Below the pieces are notes generated by a model. The model saw nothing but the letters and a program-made list of their open reading frames with translations. It made no database searches and was not told the DNA's origin. 64,000 nucleotides of DNA from Amycolatopsis sp. CA-126428 (lineage in GTDB: Bacteria > Actinomycetota > Actinomycetes > Mycobacteriales > Pseudonocardiaceae), in NCBI RefSeq assembly GCF_002904335.1, contig NZ_PPHF01000081.1, forward strand, positions 22,072 through 86,071, given 5' to 3'. Both the position numbers and the translations under genes were made by a program. Below are positions 1 through 8,190 of the stretch, piece after piece (position 1 is the stretch's first letter; each line of letters starts with the position of its first letter).

Positions 1-187
1 CGGTGGCGCCGGACCAGCTGCCGCTGCGTTCGGCGAGCCCGGCGGCTTCCAGCTCCGCCATCACCAGGGAGACCGTGGGCTTCGACAGCCCGCAGGCCAC
101 CGCGAGCTGCGGCCGGGTGGCCTGGCCGGCGGCCGCCAGCGCGGCGAAGACCTCGCCGGCCCGGTCGCCGATGCCCGATTTCGCCAT
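1..187 (-). CDS. ROK-family transcriptional regulator, N-terminal fragment
   Basis: The reading frame begins with ATG at 187 and runs off the left edge after 62 codons. The visible residues form a MarR-type winged helix: RAGEVFAALAAAGQATRPQL, then the recognition segment ACGLSKPTVSLVMAELEAAG, then the start of the wing. ROK repressors have exactly this N-terminal helix-turn-helix followed by a sugar-kinase-like ligand domain, which would lie outside the window. It diverges from the large gene at 407, so it probably controls that gene and itself in response to a carbohydrate. The ROK assignment rests on the helix-turn-helix only; a MarR-like protein is the alternative. Confidence 0.7.
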   Translation of the reverse strand, partial: MAKSGIGDRAGEVFAALAAAGQATRPQLAVACGLSKPTVSLVMAELEAAGLAERSGSWSGAT

Positions 188-247
188 CTGCACCTGCTTT
201 CGCCGAAGTGAAACTGTCGAACGTGCCGCCGGCCGCGATCCGGCCCG

Positions 248-276
248 TTGACAACGTACGGGTTCGTTTGTTTACT
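248..276 (+). promoter_or_regulatory. Candidate promoter/operator between ROK regulator and the gene at 407
   Basis: A perfect -35 hexamer TTGACA (248-253) is followed after 17 bases by TTTACT (271-276). The AT-rich stretch that follows, GTTTGTTTACTACTTAAC, contrasts sharply with the surrounding GC-rich DNA and resembles a half-site of ROK-type operators. It lies between divergent start codons at 187 and 407. Promoter function and regulator binding are inferred. Confidence 0.45.
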
Positions 277-406
277 ACTTAACCAAGTGCGGGTCCCAGC
301 CGCATCCCCGTTTTCCGGACCGCGATGGGCAAGTCGTCCGGGAAAGCGCTTTCCTGACCACTTCGACCGGTCCTTTGCCCAGGACGGCAGGGAGACTGCG
401 AAGCGG

Positions 407-2356
407 ATGGAGCCGATCCTGCTGCCGAGCCAGCACGCGAGCTCGCACGACCTGCCCGACGACCCCGTCCACCTCGACGCCGTCCTCGCTGCCGCCGTCG
501 ACGCCGCGCTCGCCGCGCAGCAGGCGTGCGGCAACTTCGAGGACCCCGCGGCCGACGACGACGTCGGGGACATGGGCCTCGGCGTGCTCTCCCTCCTCTG
601 CCTGGCGTGGCGCGGCGTGTCCGATGACCCGGCACTCACCGACGCGGTGCGCCGGGGCCTGGACTTCTTCCTGGCGCACCGGGTGTTCCGGACCGACAAC
701 CCGGGCGAGCCGTTCCTGCGCGTCCGCCACAGCGGCCTGCCGTACGCCCGGTACCTGCCGGGCGACGGCGAACACCCCTTCGGCGACTGGCCGAGCACGG
801 TGTGGGCGATGCTGCACGCGGTCAACGTCCTCGAGCTCGGCGAGGGCCTGCTCACCGGCGACCAGTACGCCGCGGTGACCGAGCTGGCGCTCGGGTACTG
901 GCGGTGGCTGACCGAAGCGAGCGTGTTCAACCCCCAGCAGACGGGCAACCAGGCCCTCGGCGCGATCGTCGCGGGCCTGATGCTCGGCCGCCACCTCGAC
1001 CGGGTTTCCCGGGACCGCGAAGGCAACCGTGTCACGACAGCGGCGATGCGGCTCTACACCGACGTGATCCGGCCCTCGCGGGTGACCGATCGCGGCTTCG
1101 CGCTCCCGGCCGAGCACGGCGCCGGCCACGACCAGAACTACCTGCCGATCTCGCTGTCCTTCCTGGCCCAGGCCCATCGGGTGACGGCCGACCGGCTGTT
1201 CCTCGACGACGGCGCGGAGCTGGCCCGCCACCTCGACTGCCGCCTGTCGGCCCGTGGTTTCGACTACGGCGGCCCCCGCTACAGCGAGCAGCACTGCGGC
1301 GCCGAAGGCCTGCTCGGCCTCCGCTACTTCGGGGCGCACTTGGCCACCGACCTCGGCCGCTACCTGAGCGACCGCCGCGTCACCTACTACCCCGTGGCCC
1401 GGACCGGCGCGCCGAGCGGGCACTTCGCGTTCACGACGGTGTGGCTGTACCAGGACGACAGCAAGTGGCACCGGACGACTGCTTTTCCGGTCACCTCCGC
1501 GTATTCGCTGCGCCACCGCACCGCGTCGGTGTCGTTCACGAGCAGTCACACGCCTTACCTGATCGACGCGGGACGGGCGGCGGTGATCGAGTCCGTCGTG
1601 GCGGGCCAGCACGGCATCGGCCCGCTGCTGGGGTGCACGCTGCTCACCCGCCCGCTCGGCCCGTTTCGCATCCGCGACGCGCGCGACGGCGATGTCGTGG
1701 CCCGGCTGGTGACGAAGGCGGTGGTGACGCGGGAGCAGGTGCTGCTGAGCGTCCAGCAGCTGTGGGTGGCGGAGGAGCAGCGGGTGACGCTGTTCGCGGT
1801 GGTCCCGGCGGCCGGGTGCGAGTTCCTGGCCGGGCTGCCTTATGTGGAGGAAACCGAAGCGGGCCAACGCAAGATCGTCTCGGTGGCTTTGCCGGGCGGA
1901 GCACCGTTCGACCTGAGCGAGCCCGGTGCGGTGCTGCACACCAGCGGCACGCTGCACGCGGGCAGCCTGGCCATCACGTCGGGGGCGTCGCTGCGGGTGG
2001 TCAACCCCCCGGCGGGCCGGACGAGCTTCAACAGCCCGGAAACGATCGGATTGACGCAGGAGCAGCTGGCGTTCTCCCTGGCCGACGACCCCCGCGGCTA
2101 CGGAAACCCGGACGCGGGCTGGCAGCGCGTGACCGACACGAACCACGTCCTCGCGGGCCCACTGCCGGATTCCCCGCCGGGATCAGCCGTCTTCGCGGTG
2201 CGGTACGGCCCGCACGGTGATGCCCCCTTCACCGTCGGGGTGCATGCATCGGCTGACGGTCTGGTGATCGACGCGCCGGGTTTCTCGGTCGTCGTCGGCG
2301 ATCCCGCGGGCGACGCGGAGGGGGAGCCGACCCTCCGGGTGACGGCGCGGCCATGA
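407..2356 (+). CDS. Unrecognised 649-aa protein, possibly a polysaccharide lyase-like alpha/alpha-toroid enzyme
   Basis: I do not recognise a named family. The N-terminal half (about residues 1-330) is rich in helical repeats with conserved aromatic and His/Tyr residues (NQALGAIVAGLMLGRHLDR, EHGAGHDQNYLPISLS, YGGPRYSEQHCGAEGLLG); the C-terminal half is beta-rich. This two-part arrangement is seen in heparinase/alginate-lyase-like proteins, so a carbohydrate-active role is a guess supported by the divergent ROK regulator. No signal peptide is evident from ATG 407, so it would be cytoplasmic. ATG 407 is preferred, with GGGAG at 390-394, because the longer frame back to 248 would run through the promoter. 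Its 3' end overlaps the convergent LLM gene by 174 bp. Confidence 0.7.
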   Translation: MEPILLPSQHASSHDLPDDPVHLDAVLAAAVDAALAAQQACGNFEDPAADDDVGDMGLGVLSLLCLAWRGVSDDPALTDAVRRGLDFFLAHRVFRTDNPGEPFLRVRHSGLPYARYLPGDGEHPFGDWPSTVWAMLHAVNVLELGEGLLTGDQYAAVTELALGYWRWLTEASVFNPQQTGNQALGAIVAGLMLGRHLDRVSRDREGNRVTTAAMRLYTDVIRPSRVTDRGFALPAEHGAGHDQNYLPISLSFLAQAHRVTADRLFLDDGAELARHLDCRLSARGFDYGGPRYSEQHCGAEGLLGLRYFGAHLATDLGRYLSDRRVTYYPVARTGAPSGHFAFTTVWLYQDDSKWHRTTAFPVTSAYSLRHRTASVSFTSSHTPYLIDAGRAAVIESVVAGQHGIGPLLGCTLLTRPLGPFRIRDARDGDVVARLVTKAVVTREQVLLSVQQLWVAEEQRVTLFAVVPAAGCEFLAGLPYVEETEAGQRKIVSVALPGGAPFDLSEPGAVLHTSGTLHAGSLAITSGASLRVVNPPAGRTSFNSPETIGLTQEQLAFSLADDPRGYGNPDAGWQRVTDTNHVLAGPLPDSPPGSAVFAVRYGPHGDAPFTVGVHASADGLVIDAPGFSVVVGDPAGDAEGEPTLRVTARP

Positions 2357-3133
2357 CGGCACCCGGTCGAACCGCAGCACGTCGTGCAGCTCCGCGAGCT
2401 TGGCCGAGACGTGCTCGGCGGTCCCGATCATCAGGTGCTGCCCGGCCCGCGTCCCCAGCTCGAACTGCTCGGACGTGACCAGGAAGCCACCGCCACCCGG
2501 GTGCTTGGGGCGCAGGAAGTCCCGGTAGCAGGGATAGACCGCCGTCGCCTCCCGCGTGCTCGGCGCGCCGAAGTAGTGGCCCCCGACGCCCAGCCACACC
2601 GGCAAGGGCTCCTGCACGGCCCTCGGCAGGATCGCCGCGTCATCGAGCGGAGGACGGAACCGGCCCTCCCACGTGACGACCGGTCGTGCCCGGATGTTCA
2701 GCAGCAGCCCGAGTTTCTCCTCGAACGCGTCGTCGTAGTCGCGGAGGGGCACGCCGAAGAGCCGGAACGGTTCGGGGTAGGCGCTGCGGCCCGCGGTGAT
2801 CTCGGCGCGGCCCGCGCTCAGCACGTCGAGCGTGGCGAAGTCCTGGTAGCCCCGGACCGGGTCGAGGGCGCTCAGGGTGGGGACGGAACTGGTGAGCCGC
2901 ACCCGGCTCGTCCTCGACGCGATCGCGGCCGGCACGACCGCCGGTGAGGACACCGCGAAGTCCGGGTTGTGGTGCTCGCCCAGCCCGAAGTGATCCAGCC
3001 CGAGCTCGTCGGCCAGCACGGCGAGCGAAACGATCTGTTCGACGCGGTCCTCGGGCGTGCGGCGGGTGCCGTCGACGGTGACCGGCTGGACGTCGGCCAG
3101 CGACGCGATCCCGATGTCGACCGGCCCGCTCAC
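2183..3133 (-). CDS. LLM-class flavin-dependent monooxygenase, C-terminus replaced
   Basis: A bacterial luciferase-like TIM-barrel protein: the N-terminus reads VDIGIASLADVQPV, followed by AVLADELGLDHFGLGEHH, GYQDFATLDVLSAGRAEIT and a glycine-rich ITAGRSAYPEPF segment, all typical of FMN/F420-using LLM oxidoreductases. GTG 3133 overlaps the stop of the upstream DUF1579 gene (GTGA), so the two are translationally coupled. Up to about residue 258 (LRFDRV) it looks like the family. The last ~58 residues are Arg/His-rich and are simply the antisense of the neighbouring gene at 407-2356; the family's usual C-terminal helices are missing. The protein may therefore be truncated or non-functional. 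Its substrate cannot be predicted. Confidence 0.8.
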   Translation of the reverse strand: MSGPVDIGIASLADVQPVTVDGTRRTPEDRVEQIVSLAVLADELGLDHFGLGEHHNPDFAVSSPAVVPAAIASRTSRVRLTSSVPTLSALDPVRGYQDFATLDVLSAGRAEITAGRSAYPEPFRLFGVPLRDYDDAFEEKLGLLLNIRARPVVTWEGRFRPPLDDAAILPRAVQEPLPVWLGVGGHYFGAPSTREATAVYPCYRDFLRPKHPGGGGFLVTSEQFELGTRAGQHLMIGTAEHVSAKLAELHDVLRFDRVPSWPRRHPEGRLPLRVARGIADDDRETRRVDHQTVSRCMHPDGEGGITVRAVPHREDG

Positions 3134-3624
3134 ACTCGGACCGCTTCCTCTTCGTCGACCGGGAGCCAGCCCTCGCCGAGGTGGATTTCGCCCAGGTGGT
3201 GGTACGCGTCGGGGCCCCGGCGCGTGAACGTGTCGCGCAGGGGCACGGTGGCGCCGTGCATGGTGATGGTTCCCAGGAACCGCAACTGCTCGCCCACCCA
3301 GCCCGCGGAGCGCTGGACCGCGCGTCCGCCGTTGCTGTCGTACCAGTCGGCGACGAATTCGCCGGCGGCCGGGTCGTAGCCCCACACGTAGCGGGCACTC
3401 AGCGGGGCCGGGTTCTCCGGGGTCGGCAGTTCTGCCGTGCCCAGCGTGATCCAGAAGCCGCGCTGCTCCCGGGCGCCGTCGATCCGCATCCGGATCGGCT
3501 TGCGCGGGCCGAACGGGGTTTCGTGGAAGACACCGGGCGCGTCCCAGCCGCCCACGAAGAAGTCCAGCTCGCGCAGGCGCTCGTGCGGGACCGGGGCGCC
3601 GGTTCCCATCGGATCGGCTGTCAT
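3130..3624 (-). CDS. DUF1579-like small beta-barrel protein
   Basis: A 164-residue protein with the pattern LRELDFFVGGWDAPG near the N-terminus, followed by alternating beta strands (RGFWITLGTAEL, ARYVWGYDPAAGEFVADW). This is the DUF1579/heme-binding-like lipocalin fold, whose biochemical role is generally unknown. ATG 3624 has a strong ribosome-binding site (AGGGAGGA about 5 bases upstream) and is preferred over the ATG at 3648. It is the first gene of a two-gene unit with the LLM monooxygenase and diverges from an HxlR regulator, suggesting the pair responds to a small aromatic or redox-active compound; that link is inference. Confidence 0.75.
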   Translation of the reverse strand: MTADPMGTGAPVPHERLRELDFFVGGWDAPGVFHETPFGPRKPIRMRIDGAREQRGFWITLGTAELPTPENPAPLSARYVWGYDPAAGEFVADWYDSNGGRAVQRSAGWVGEQLRFLGTITMHGATVPLRDTFTRRGPDAYHHLGEIHLGEGWLPVDEEEAVRV

Positions 3625-3649
3625 GGGGTTCCTCCCTGTTCGCTTCACA

Positions 3650-3678
3650 TTTCAAAGTACACTATTGAAAACATAGTA
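3650..3678. promoter_or_regulatory. Candidate HxlR operator in divergent promoter region
   Basis: The 92-bp gap between the divergent DUF1579 and HxlR genes contains an AT-rich core with an inverted repeat TTTCAA (3650-3655) / TTGAAA (3665-3670) and an overlapping CTAT...ATAG pair. HxlR regulators usually bind such sites between themselves and a divergent target. Binding is inferred. Confidence 0.35.
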
Positions 3679-3716
3679 GGCAACGAAAGCCAGAGCGGGC
3701 TACGGTGGTCGGCGAC

Positions 3717-4070
3717 ATGGAGGCGAAACCCGAAGAGCCGGCGCCCGCGAACGAGCGCCCCGACTTCCACACGGCCATCGAGCTGATCGGCCGCCGGTGG
3801 ACCGGCGTGATCTTGGACCAGCTGCGCTCGGGCGCGTTGCGGTTCACCGAGCTGCGCGAACGCATCCCCCGGATCACCGACGCGATGCTTTCCCAGCGGC
3901 TCAAGGAACTCGAGCTGGCCGGCGTCGTGGAGCGGGTGGTCACGGTCGCCCGGCCGGTCGAGGTCCGGTACGCGCTCACGGCCATCGGCTCGCGGCTGGG
4001 GCCGGTGCTGGACGCGGTCAAGGCCTGGAGCGCCGACTGGGCGGCGCACCAGGCGGGAGAACTCGGCTGA
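3717..4070 (+). CDS. HxlR-family winged-helix regulator
   Basis: A 117-residue protein made of a single HxlR domain: IELIGRRWTGVILDQLRSGA, then LRFTELRERIPRITDAMLSQRLKELELAG (wing recognition helix) and a C-terminal dimerisation helix ending AWSADWAAHQ. The conserved N-terminal cysteine used by redox/quinone-sensing members (HypR, QorR type) is absent; the protein contains no cysteine, so a thiol switch is excluded. An in-frame GTG lies at 3705; ATG 3717 is chosen because it starts the usual short charged leader, but the ribosome-binding site is weak for both. It probably regulates the divergent DUF1579-LLM pair. Confidence 0.85.
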   Translation: MEAKPEEPAPANERPDFHTAIELIGRRWTGVILDQLRSGALRFTELRERIPRITDAMLSQRLKELELAGVVERVVTVARPVEVRYALTAIGSRLGPVLDAVKAWSADWAAHQAGELG

Positions 4071-4121
4071 GCATCGGCGGCTGAGCTGACCGGACGCCGC
4101 GAAGTCTGGCACGATCAGGCC

Positions 4122-5054
4122 ATGGCCACGGTCCGGCGGAGGAGCGCACTGGCGGCGGCCGCCGCCCTGCTGCTGGCGCCCGCTGCTTGCACCGGCGGCT
4201 TCGGGAATCTCCGGCTGCGGATCGCCGCGGGCAACCCCGGCGGCGTCTACGACAAGCTCGCCCAGACCCTCGCCAACGCCTGGCAGGCCGGCCTGGGCAT
4301 CGAGCGGCCGCAGGTGCTGCAGACCGACGGCTCGCCCGACAACGTCGCCAAGGTGCTCCTCGGCCAGGCCGACGTCGCCTTCGTCGCCGCCGACGTGGCC
4401 GAGGAGCAGCACAAGACCCACCCGGAACTGGCCGCGCTCGCCCGGATCCACGACGACTACCTGCACGTCGTGGTCCGCGCCGACTCCGACATCCGGTCGG
4501 GGGACCAGCTGCGCGGCCACCGCATCGCGATCGGCTCGCCGGCCTCCGGCGTCGAGTTCATCGCGTACAAGCTGCTCTCCGCCGCCGGCCTGACCAGCTC
4601 GGTCAGTACGAGCCTCCACGGCCTCGACGACTCCATCGCCGCGCTGCTGCGCGGCGACGTCGACGCGTTCTTCTGGTCCGGCGGGCTGCCGACGCCGAGA
4701 ATCGTGACGTACCAGAACCAGCTGCGGCTGGTCGACATCGGCGACCAGATGCCGAAAATGCGGACGCTCAGCGAGGTCTACGGCACCGCGACCATCCCCG
4801 CGAGCACCTACAACCAGTTCCTGCCGGTGACAACGCTGATCGTGCCGAACTTCCTGGTGGTGCGGCAGTCGATGAACGCCGACGTCGCCGAGGCGCTGGT
4901 CCGCGGCCTGTTCGACGCCCGGCACCAGCTCGCGCAGGCCAGCCCGGCGGCGCTGTCGATCGACGTGCACCCCGGCATCGAGACCCAGCCGCTCCCCCTC
5001 CACCCCGGGGCACTCCGCTACTTCCGGACGGAAAAGACCTACCTACCTGGCTAG
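4122..5054 (+). CDS. TAXI-family TRAP-type solute-binding lipoprotein
   Basis: A 310-residue extracytoplasmic binding protein. The N-terminus carries a positively charged start (VRRR), a hydrophobic stretch and a lipobox LAPAAC (Cys23 would be lipidated). The TAXI hallmark IAAGNPGGVYDKLAQTLANA follows, then DNVAKVLLGQADVAFVAADV and GHRIAIGSPASGVEF. TAXI proteins normally feed a TRAP permease, but no DctQ/DctM-like membrane subunits occur nearby. Instead its stop overlaps the stop of a convergent sensor-kinase gene by 4 bp. It may act as a ligand-presenting partner for that kinase, as TctC-type proteins do; this is a hypothesis. Confidence 0.88.
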   Translation: MATVRRRSALAAAAALLLAPAACTGGFGNLRLRIAAGNPGGVYDKLAQTLANAWQAGLGIERPQVLQTDGSPDNVAKVLLGQADVAFVAADVAEEQHKTHPELAALARIHDDYLHVVVRADSDIRSGDQLRGHRIAIGSPASGVEFIAYKLLSAAGLTSSVSTSLHGLDDSIAALLRGDVDAFFWSGGLPTPRIVTYQNQLRLVDIGDQMPKMRTLSEVYGTATIPASTYNQFLPVTTLIVPNFLVVRQSMNADVAEALVRGLFDARHQLAQASPAALSIDVHPGIETQPLPLHPGALRYFRTEKTYLPG

Positions 5055-6448
5055 CCGGCCGGGAACGTCATCGTGATCCGGAGGCCGCCGCCTTCGGGCA
5101 GGTCCAACTCGAGTTCACCGTCGGCATGCGCGACGAGCTCGCTGACGATCGCCAGGCCCAGCCCCGAGCCGGGCACGTTCTGGTGGGCGGGGCTGCGCCA
5201 GAACCGGTCCCGCGCGCGGTCGAGCTCCTCGGGCCGCAGGCCCGACCCGTGATCGCGCACCGACAGGCGCACCCGGTCGCCGTCGCGCTCGACGGCGACC
5301 CGGATCTCGGTGCCGGCCGCGGTGAACTTCAGCGCGTTGTCGAGCAGTGCGTCCAGGATCGTCTCGGCACCCCGCGGCGGCAGGCACACCCGCGTGCCGC
5401 TGCCGGCGGTGTCGACGATCAGCCGGACGTCCCGCGCCTGGCCGACCACCGTCCAGTCGGCGACCCGCTCGGCGACGACGTCGTCGAGCACCACCGGGTC
5501 CAGCTCCCCGCCCGACGCCTCGGCGCGGGCCATCGAAAGCAGCCCGTCCAGGATCTGGTGCAGCCGCCCCGCATCGACCCGCGCGGCATCCAGGTCGGCG
5601 GACGCCGGCTCGTCGTCGACGTGCCCTTCGAGGTTGCCCAGCCGGATCTTCAGCGCCGTCAGCGGATTGCGCAGCTGGTGGGAGGCGTCGGCGACGAACG
5701 CGCGCTGCGCGGCCAGCGCGCCGGACACGCTCTCGGCCATCCGGTCGAAGGACCGGCCGAGCTGCCGCAGCTCCGGCGGCCCGCCGCTCTCCCCCACCGG
5801 CTCGGCCTCCCGCCCGCTGACCACGGACGCCACCAGCGCTCCGGTGGCGTCGTCGAGCCGCTGCACCGGCCGCAGGATCCACCGGACCACCGGGATCGCC
5901 ACGGCCAGCGCGAGCGTGAACGCGAGGATCCCGCCCGTGGCGAGCAGCAGCCACCACCACAGCACCTCGGCCCGCTCGGCCCCGGTGTCGGACACGGTCA
6001 CCACCGCGCCGTGCACCTCGCCGTCGGCGAGCACCGGTTCGGCGAGCACCAGCGGCGTGGCGTCCCACGGCATCAGCACGCCGCCGGACTGGGAGCGGCG
6101 CCCGGCCAGCGCCTCGTGGGCCGGTCCGCTGATCTGCTCGGCGTGGGTGTCGAGCCGCGCGGCATTCGGCCCCAGCGAGCTGGCCACCTGCTTGCCGTCC
6201 TGGTCGAAGACCAGCACCTGGACGCCGTACACCTCGGTGTAGCGGCGCAGGGCGGAGTCGACCAGGTCCGGCTTGTTGTCCAGCAGCGGGCGCTGCGCGA
6301 GCGACGCGAACCGGGCCGTGTCGGTCAGCCGGTCGAGGAACAGGTCCTGCTGCACACCGGCGGCGATGCTCCTGCCCAGCGGGATGCCCAGGCCGAACAC
6401 CAGCAACGCCACCAGCGTCAGCACGATGCCCTGCAGCCGGACGCGCAC
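5051..6448 (-). CDS. Two-component sensor histidine kinase
   Basis: A 465-residue membrane kinase. TM1 is at residues ~7-28, an extracytoplasmic sensor segment of ~140 residues follows, then TM2 (LLLATGGILAFTLALAVAI), a HAMP region, the H-box SHQLRNPLTAL with phospho-accepting His, N-box LLDNALKFTAAG, G1 DHGSGLRPEE and G2 GSGLGLAIVSEL. GTG 6448 lies 5 bases after the response-regulator stop, so the two are co-transcribed with the regulator first. The domain plan resembles tricarboxylate/citrate-type kinases. Its ligand is unknown; the convergent TAXI lipoprotein is an obvious candidate partner. Confidence 0.9.
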   Translation of the reverse strand: MRVRLQGIVLTLVALLVFGLGIPLGRSIAAGVQQDLFLDRLTDTARFASLAQRPLLDNKPDLVDSALRRYTEVYGVQVLVFDQDGKQVASSLGPNAARLDTHAEQISGPAHEALAGRRSQSGGVLMPWDATPLVLAEPVLADGEVHGAVVTVSDTGAERAEVLWWWLLLATGGILAFTLALAVAIPVVRWILRPVQRLDDATGALVASVVSGREAEPVGESGGPPELRQLGRSFDRMAESVSGALAAQRAFVADASHQLRNPLTALKIRLGNLEGHVDDEPASADLDAARVDAGRLHQILDGLLSMARAEASGGELDPVVLDDVVAERVADWTVVGQARDVRLIVDTAGSGTRVCLPPRGAETILDALLDNALKFTAAGTEIRVAVERDGDRVRLSVRDHGSGLRPEELDRARDRFWRSPAHQNVPGSGLGLAIVSELVAHADGELELDLPEGGGLRITMTFPAG

Positions 6449-6453
6449 GCCCC

Positions 6454-7128
6454 TCAGCTCCGGGCGACCTGGCCGCCGAGCCGGTACCCGACCCCGCGGA
6501 CCGTTTCGATGAGCGCCGGGCGGCCCAGCTTCGTCCGCAGCGTCGCGACGTGGACGTCCAGCGAACGGCTCTCCGCGGGACCGCGGTGGCCCCACACCTC
6601 GGTGAGCACGTGCTCGCGCGAGCAGACCGCGCCGCGCGCGCCCGCCACCAGCGCGAGCACCTGGAACTCCTTGCGGGACAGCGCGACCGCCTTGCCGTCG
6701 ACCAGCACCTCGTGCCGGGAGACGTCGACGGTGACGTCCCCGACCCGGATGACCACCGGCTCGGCGGCGCCGTGCTCCCCGCGGCGGCGGCGCACGGCTT
6801 CGACCCTGGCCATCAGCTCCTCGACGTCGTAGGGCTTGACCAGGTAGTCGTCGGCGCCCGCGCGCAGGCCCTGGATCCGGTCGTCGACCTCGCCGCGCGC
6901 CGAGACGACGATGATCGCGACGTCGCTGACCGCGCGGATCTGGCGGCACAGCGTCACGCCGTCGATGTCCGGCAGGCCGAGGTCGAGCAGGATGACGTCG
7001 ACCTCGTGCACCCGGTCGAGGACCCCGGCGCCGGTGGCCAGCCGGGCGATCGCCAGGCCGCGGCGGGTCAGCGCCGGGATGAGCGCGCCCGCGACCCGGT
7101 CGTCGTCCTCCACCAGCAGCACCCGCAC
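6454..7128 (-). CDS. OmpR/PhoB-family response regulator
   Basis: A ~224-residue regulator with an N-terminal receiver domain (VRVLLVEDDDRVAGAL; phospho-acceptor Asp in VILLDLGLPD; conserved Lys in YLVKPYDVEELMARV) and a C-terminal winged-helix DNA-binding domain (LSRKEFQVLALVAG, SLDVHVATLRTKLG, RGVGYRLG). GTG 7128 is chosen because GGAGG sits 7 bases upstream; ATGs at 7143 and 7158 are possible but poorly spaced. It pairs with the kinase immediately downstream. Likely targets are the pair itself and the neighbouring TAXI gene, by inference. Confidence 0.9.
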   Translation of the reverse strand: MRVLLVEDDDRVAGALIPALTRRGLAIARLATGAGVLDRVHEVDVILLDLGLPDIDGVTLCRQIRAVSDVAIIVVSARGEVDDRIQGLRAGADDYLVKPYDVEELMARVEAVRRRRGEHGAAEPVVIRVGDVTVDVSRHEVLVDGKAVALSRKEFQVLALVAGARGAVCSREHVLTEVWGHRGPAESRSLDVHVATLRTKLGRPALIETVRGVGYRLGGQVARS

Positions 7129-7299
7129 CCGTCCGCCTCCCATGGTGACCTGCTTCACCGGCCGGTAGGGCGAACTCTAGGACGTCCGGGCAGGTCCTGC
7201 ACCGGCCACCCGGACGGTCACTCCCCGTGACCCCCGGTGGACACCCGCCAAAATGGACATCGATACTCACTTGAAACCCTAAGTATTGCTCAAGCGGCC

Positions 7300-7327
7300 T
7301 TGCCAGCCGGTGCAGCAACGGTAGGTT
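7300..7327 (+). promoter_or_regulatory. Candidate sigma-A promoter of gluABCD
   Basis: TTGCCA (7300-7305) and TAGGTT (7322-7327) are separated by 16 bases and lie about 55 bases upstream of gluA, in the 254-bp divergent gap from the response regulator. This is the best match in the gap; it has not been tested. Confidence 0.4.
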
Positions 7328-7382
7328 CTCGCCATCGCGTGGTGACCCATGCCCGATTTGCACGAACGACCCGGGAGGCCAG

Positions 7383-8135
7383 ATGACCGCGGAGGTGGCG
7401 GCGCCGATGATCAAGGCGTCCGCCGTGAACAAGTACTTCGGCGACCTGCACGTGCTCAGGGAAATCACGCTCGAGGTGCCTCGCGGCCAGGTCGTCGTGG
7501 TGCTCGGCCCGTCGGGCTCGGGCAAGTCGACCCTGTGCCGGGCGATCAACCGGCTCGAGCCGATCAACTCGGGCGAGATCGCCGTCGACGGCGTTCCGCT
7601 GCCCGCCGAGGGCAAGGCCCTGGCCGCGCTGCGGGCCGACGTCGGCATGGTGTTCCAGTCGTTCAACCTGTTCGCGCACAAGACCATCGTCGAGAACGTC
7701 ATGCTCGCGCCGGTGAAGGTCCGCAAGACCTCGCAGGCCGAAGCGCGCAAGACGGCGATGGAGCTGCTGGAGCGGGTCGGCATCGCCAACCAGGCCGACA
7801 AGTACCCGGCGCAGCTTTCGGGTGGCCAGCAGCAGCGCGTCGCCATCGCGCGGGCGCTGGCGATGCGACCCAAGGTCATGCTGTTCGACGAGCCGACCTC
7901 GGCGCTGGACCCGGAGATGGTCCAGGAGGTCCTCGACGTCATGACGGGGCTGGCCAAGGACGGCATGACGATGCTCGTCGTCACCCACGAGATGGGCTTC
8001 GCCCGGCGGGCAGCCGATCGGGTGATTTTCATGGCCGACGGCGAGATCGTCGAGGACACGACGCCGGAATCGTTCTTCACCGCGCCCAAGAGCGAGCGCG
8101 CGAAGGACTTCCTCGGCAAGATCCTTACCCACTGA
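7383..8135 (+). CDS. gluA: Glutamate ABC transporter, ATP-binding protein
   Basis: A 250-residue polar-amino-acid ABC ATPase. Walker A GPSGSGKST is at residues 42-50, the Q-loop in MVFQSFNLFAHKT, signature LSGGQQQRVAIARAL, Walker B VMLFDEPTSALD and the H-loop VVTHEMGFA. The sequence order and the downstream binding protein and two permeases match the actinobacterial gluABCD glutamate uptake system. It hydrolyses ATP on the cytoplasmic face of the GluC/GluD channel. ATG 7383 has a good GGGAGG ribosome-binding site. It is the first gene of a four-gene operon. Confidence 0.93.
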   Translation: MTAEVAAPMIKASAVNKYFGDLHVLREITLEVPRGQVVVVLGPSGSGKSTLCRAINRLEPINSGEIAVDGVPLPAEGKALAALRADVGMVFQSFNLFAHKTIVENVMLAPVKVRKTSQAEARKTAMELLERVGIANQADKYPAQLSGGQQQRVAIARALAMRPKVMLFDEPTSALDPEMVQEVLDVMTGLAKDGMTMLVVTHEMGFARRAADRVIFMADGEIVEDTTPESFFTAPKSERAKDFLGKILTH

Positions 8136-8190
8136 GCACGGTCCGCGGCGCCGTCGGCGCCCGGGTGATCGACACACAGGAGAGATTCAC

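Noticed and set aside
248..406. N-terminal extension of the 649-aa protein
   Set aside because: The extension would translate a strong -35/-10 promoter and lacks a ribosome-binding site; ATG 407 has one.
5051..8119. A very long minus-strand frame including the sensor kinase
   Set aside because: Only the part from GTG 6448 onward is a kinase. Upstream it is the wrong frame of the response regulator and antisense of gluA.
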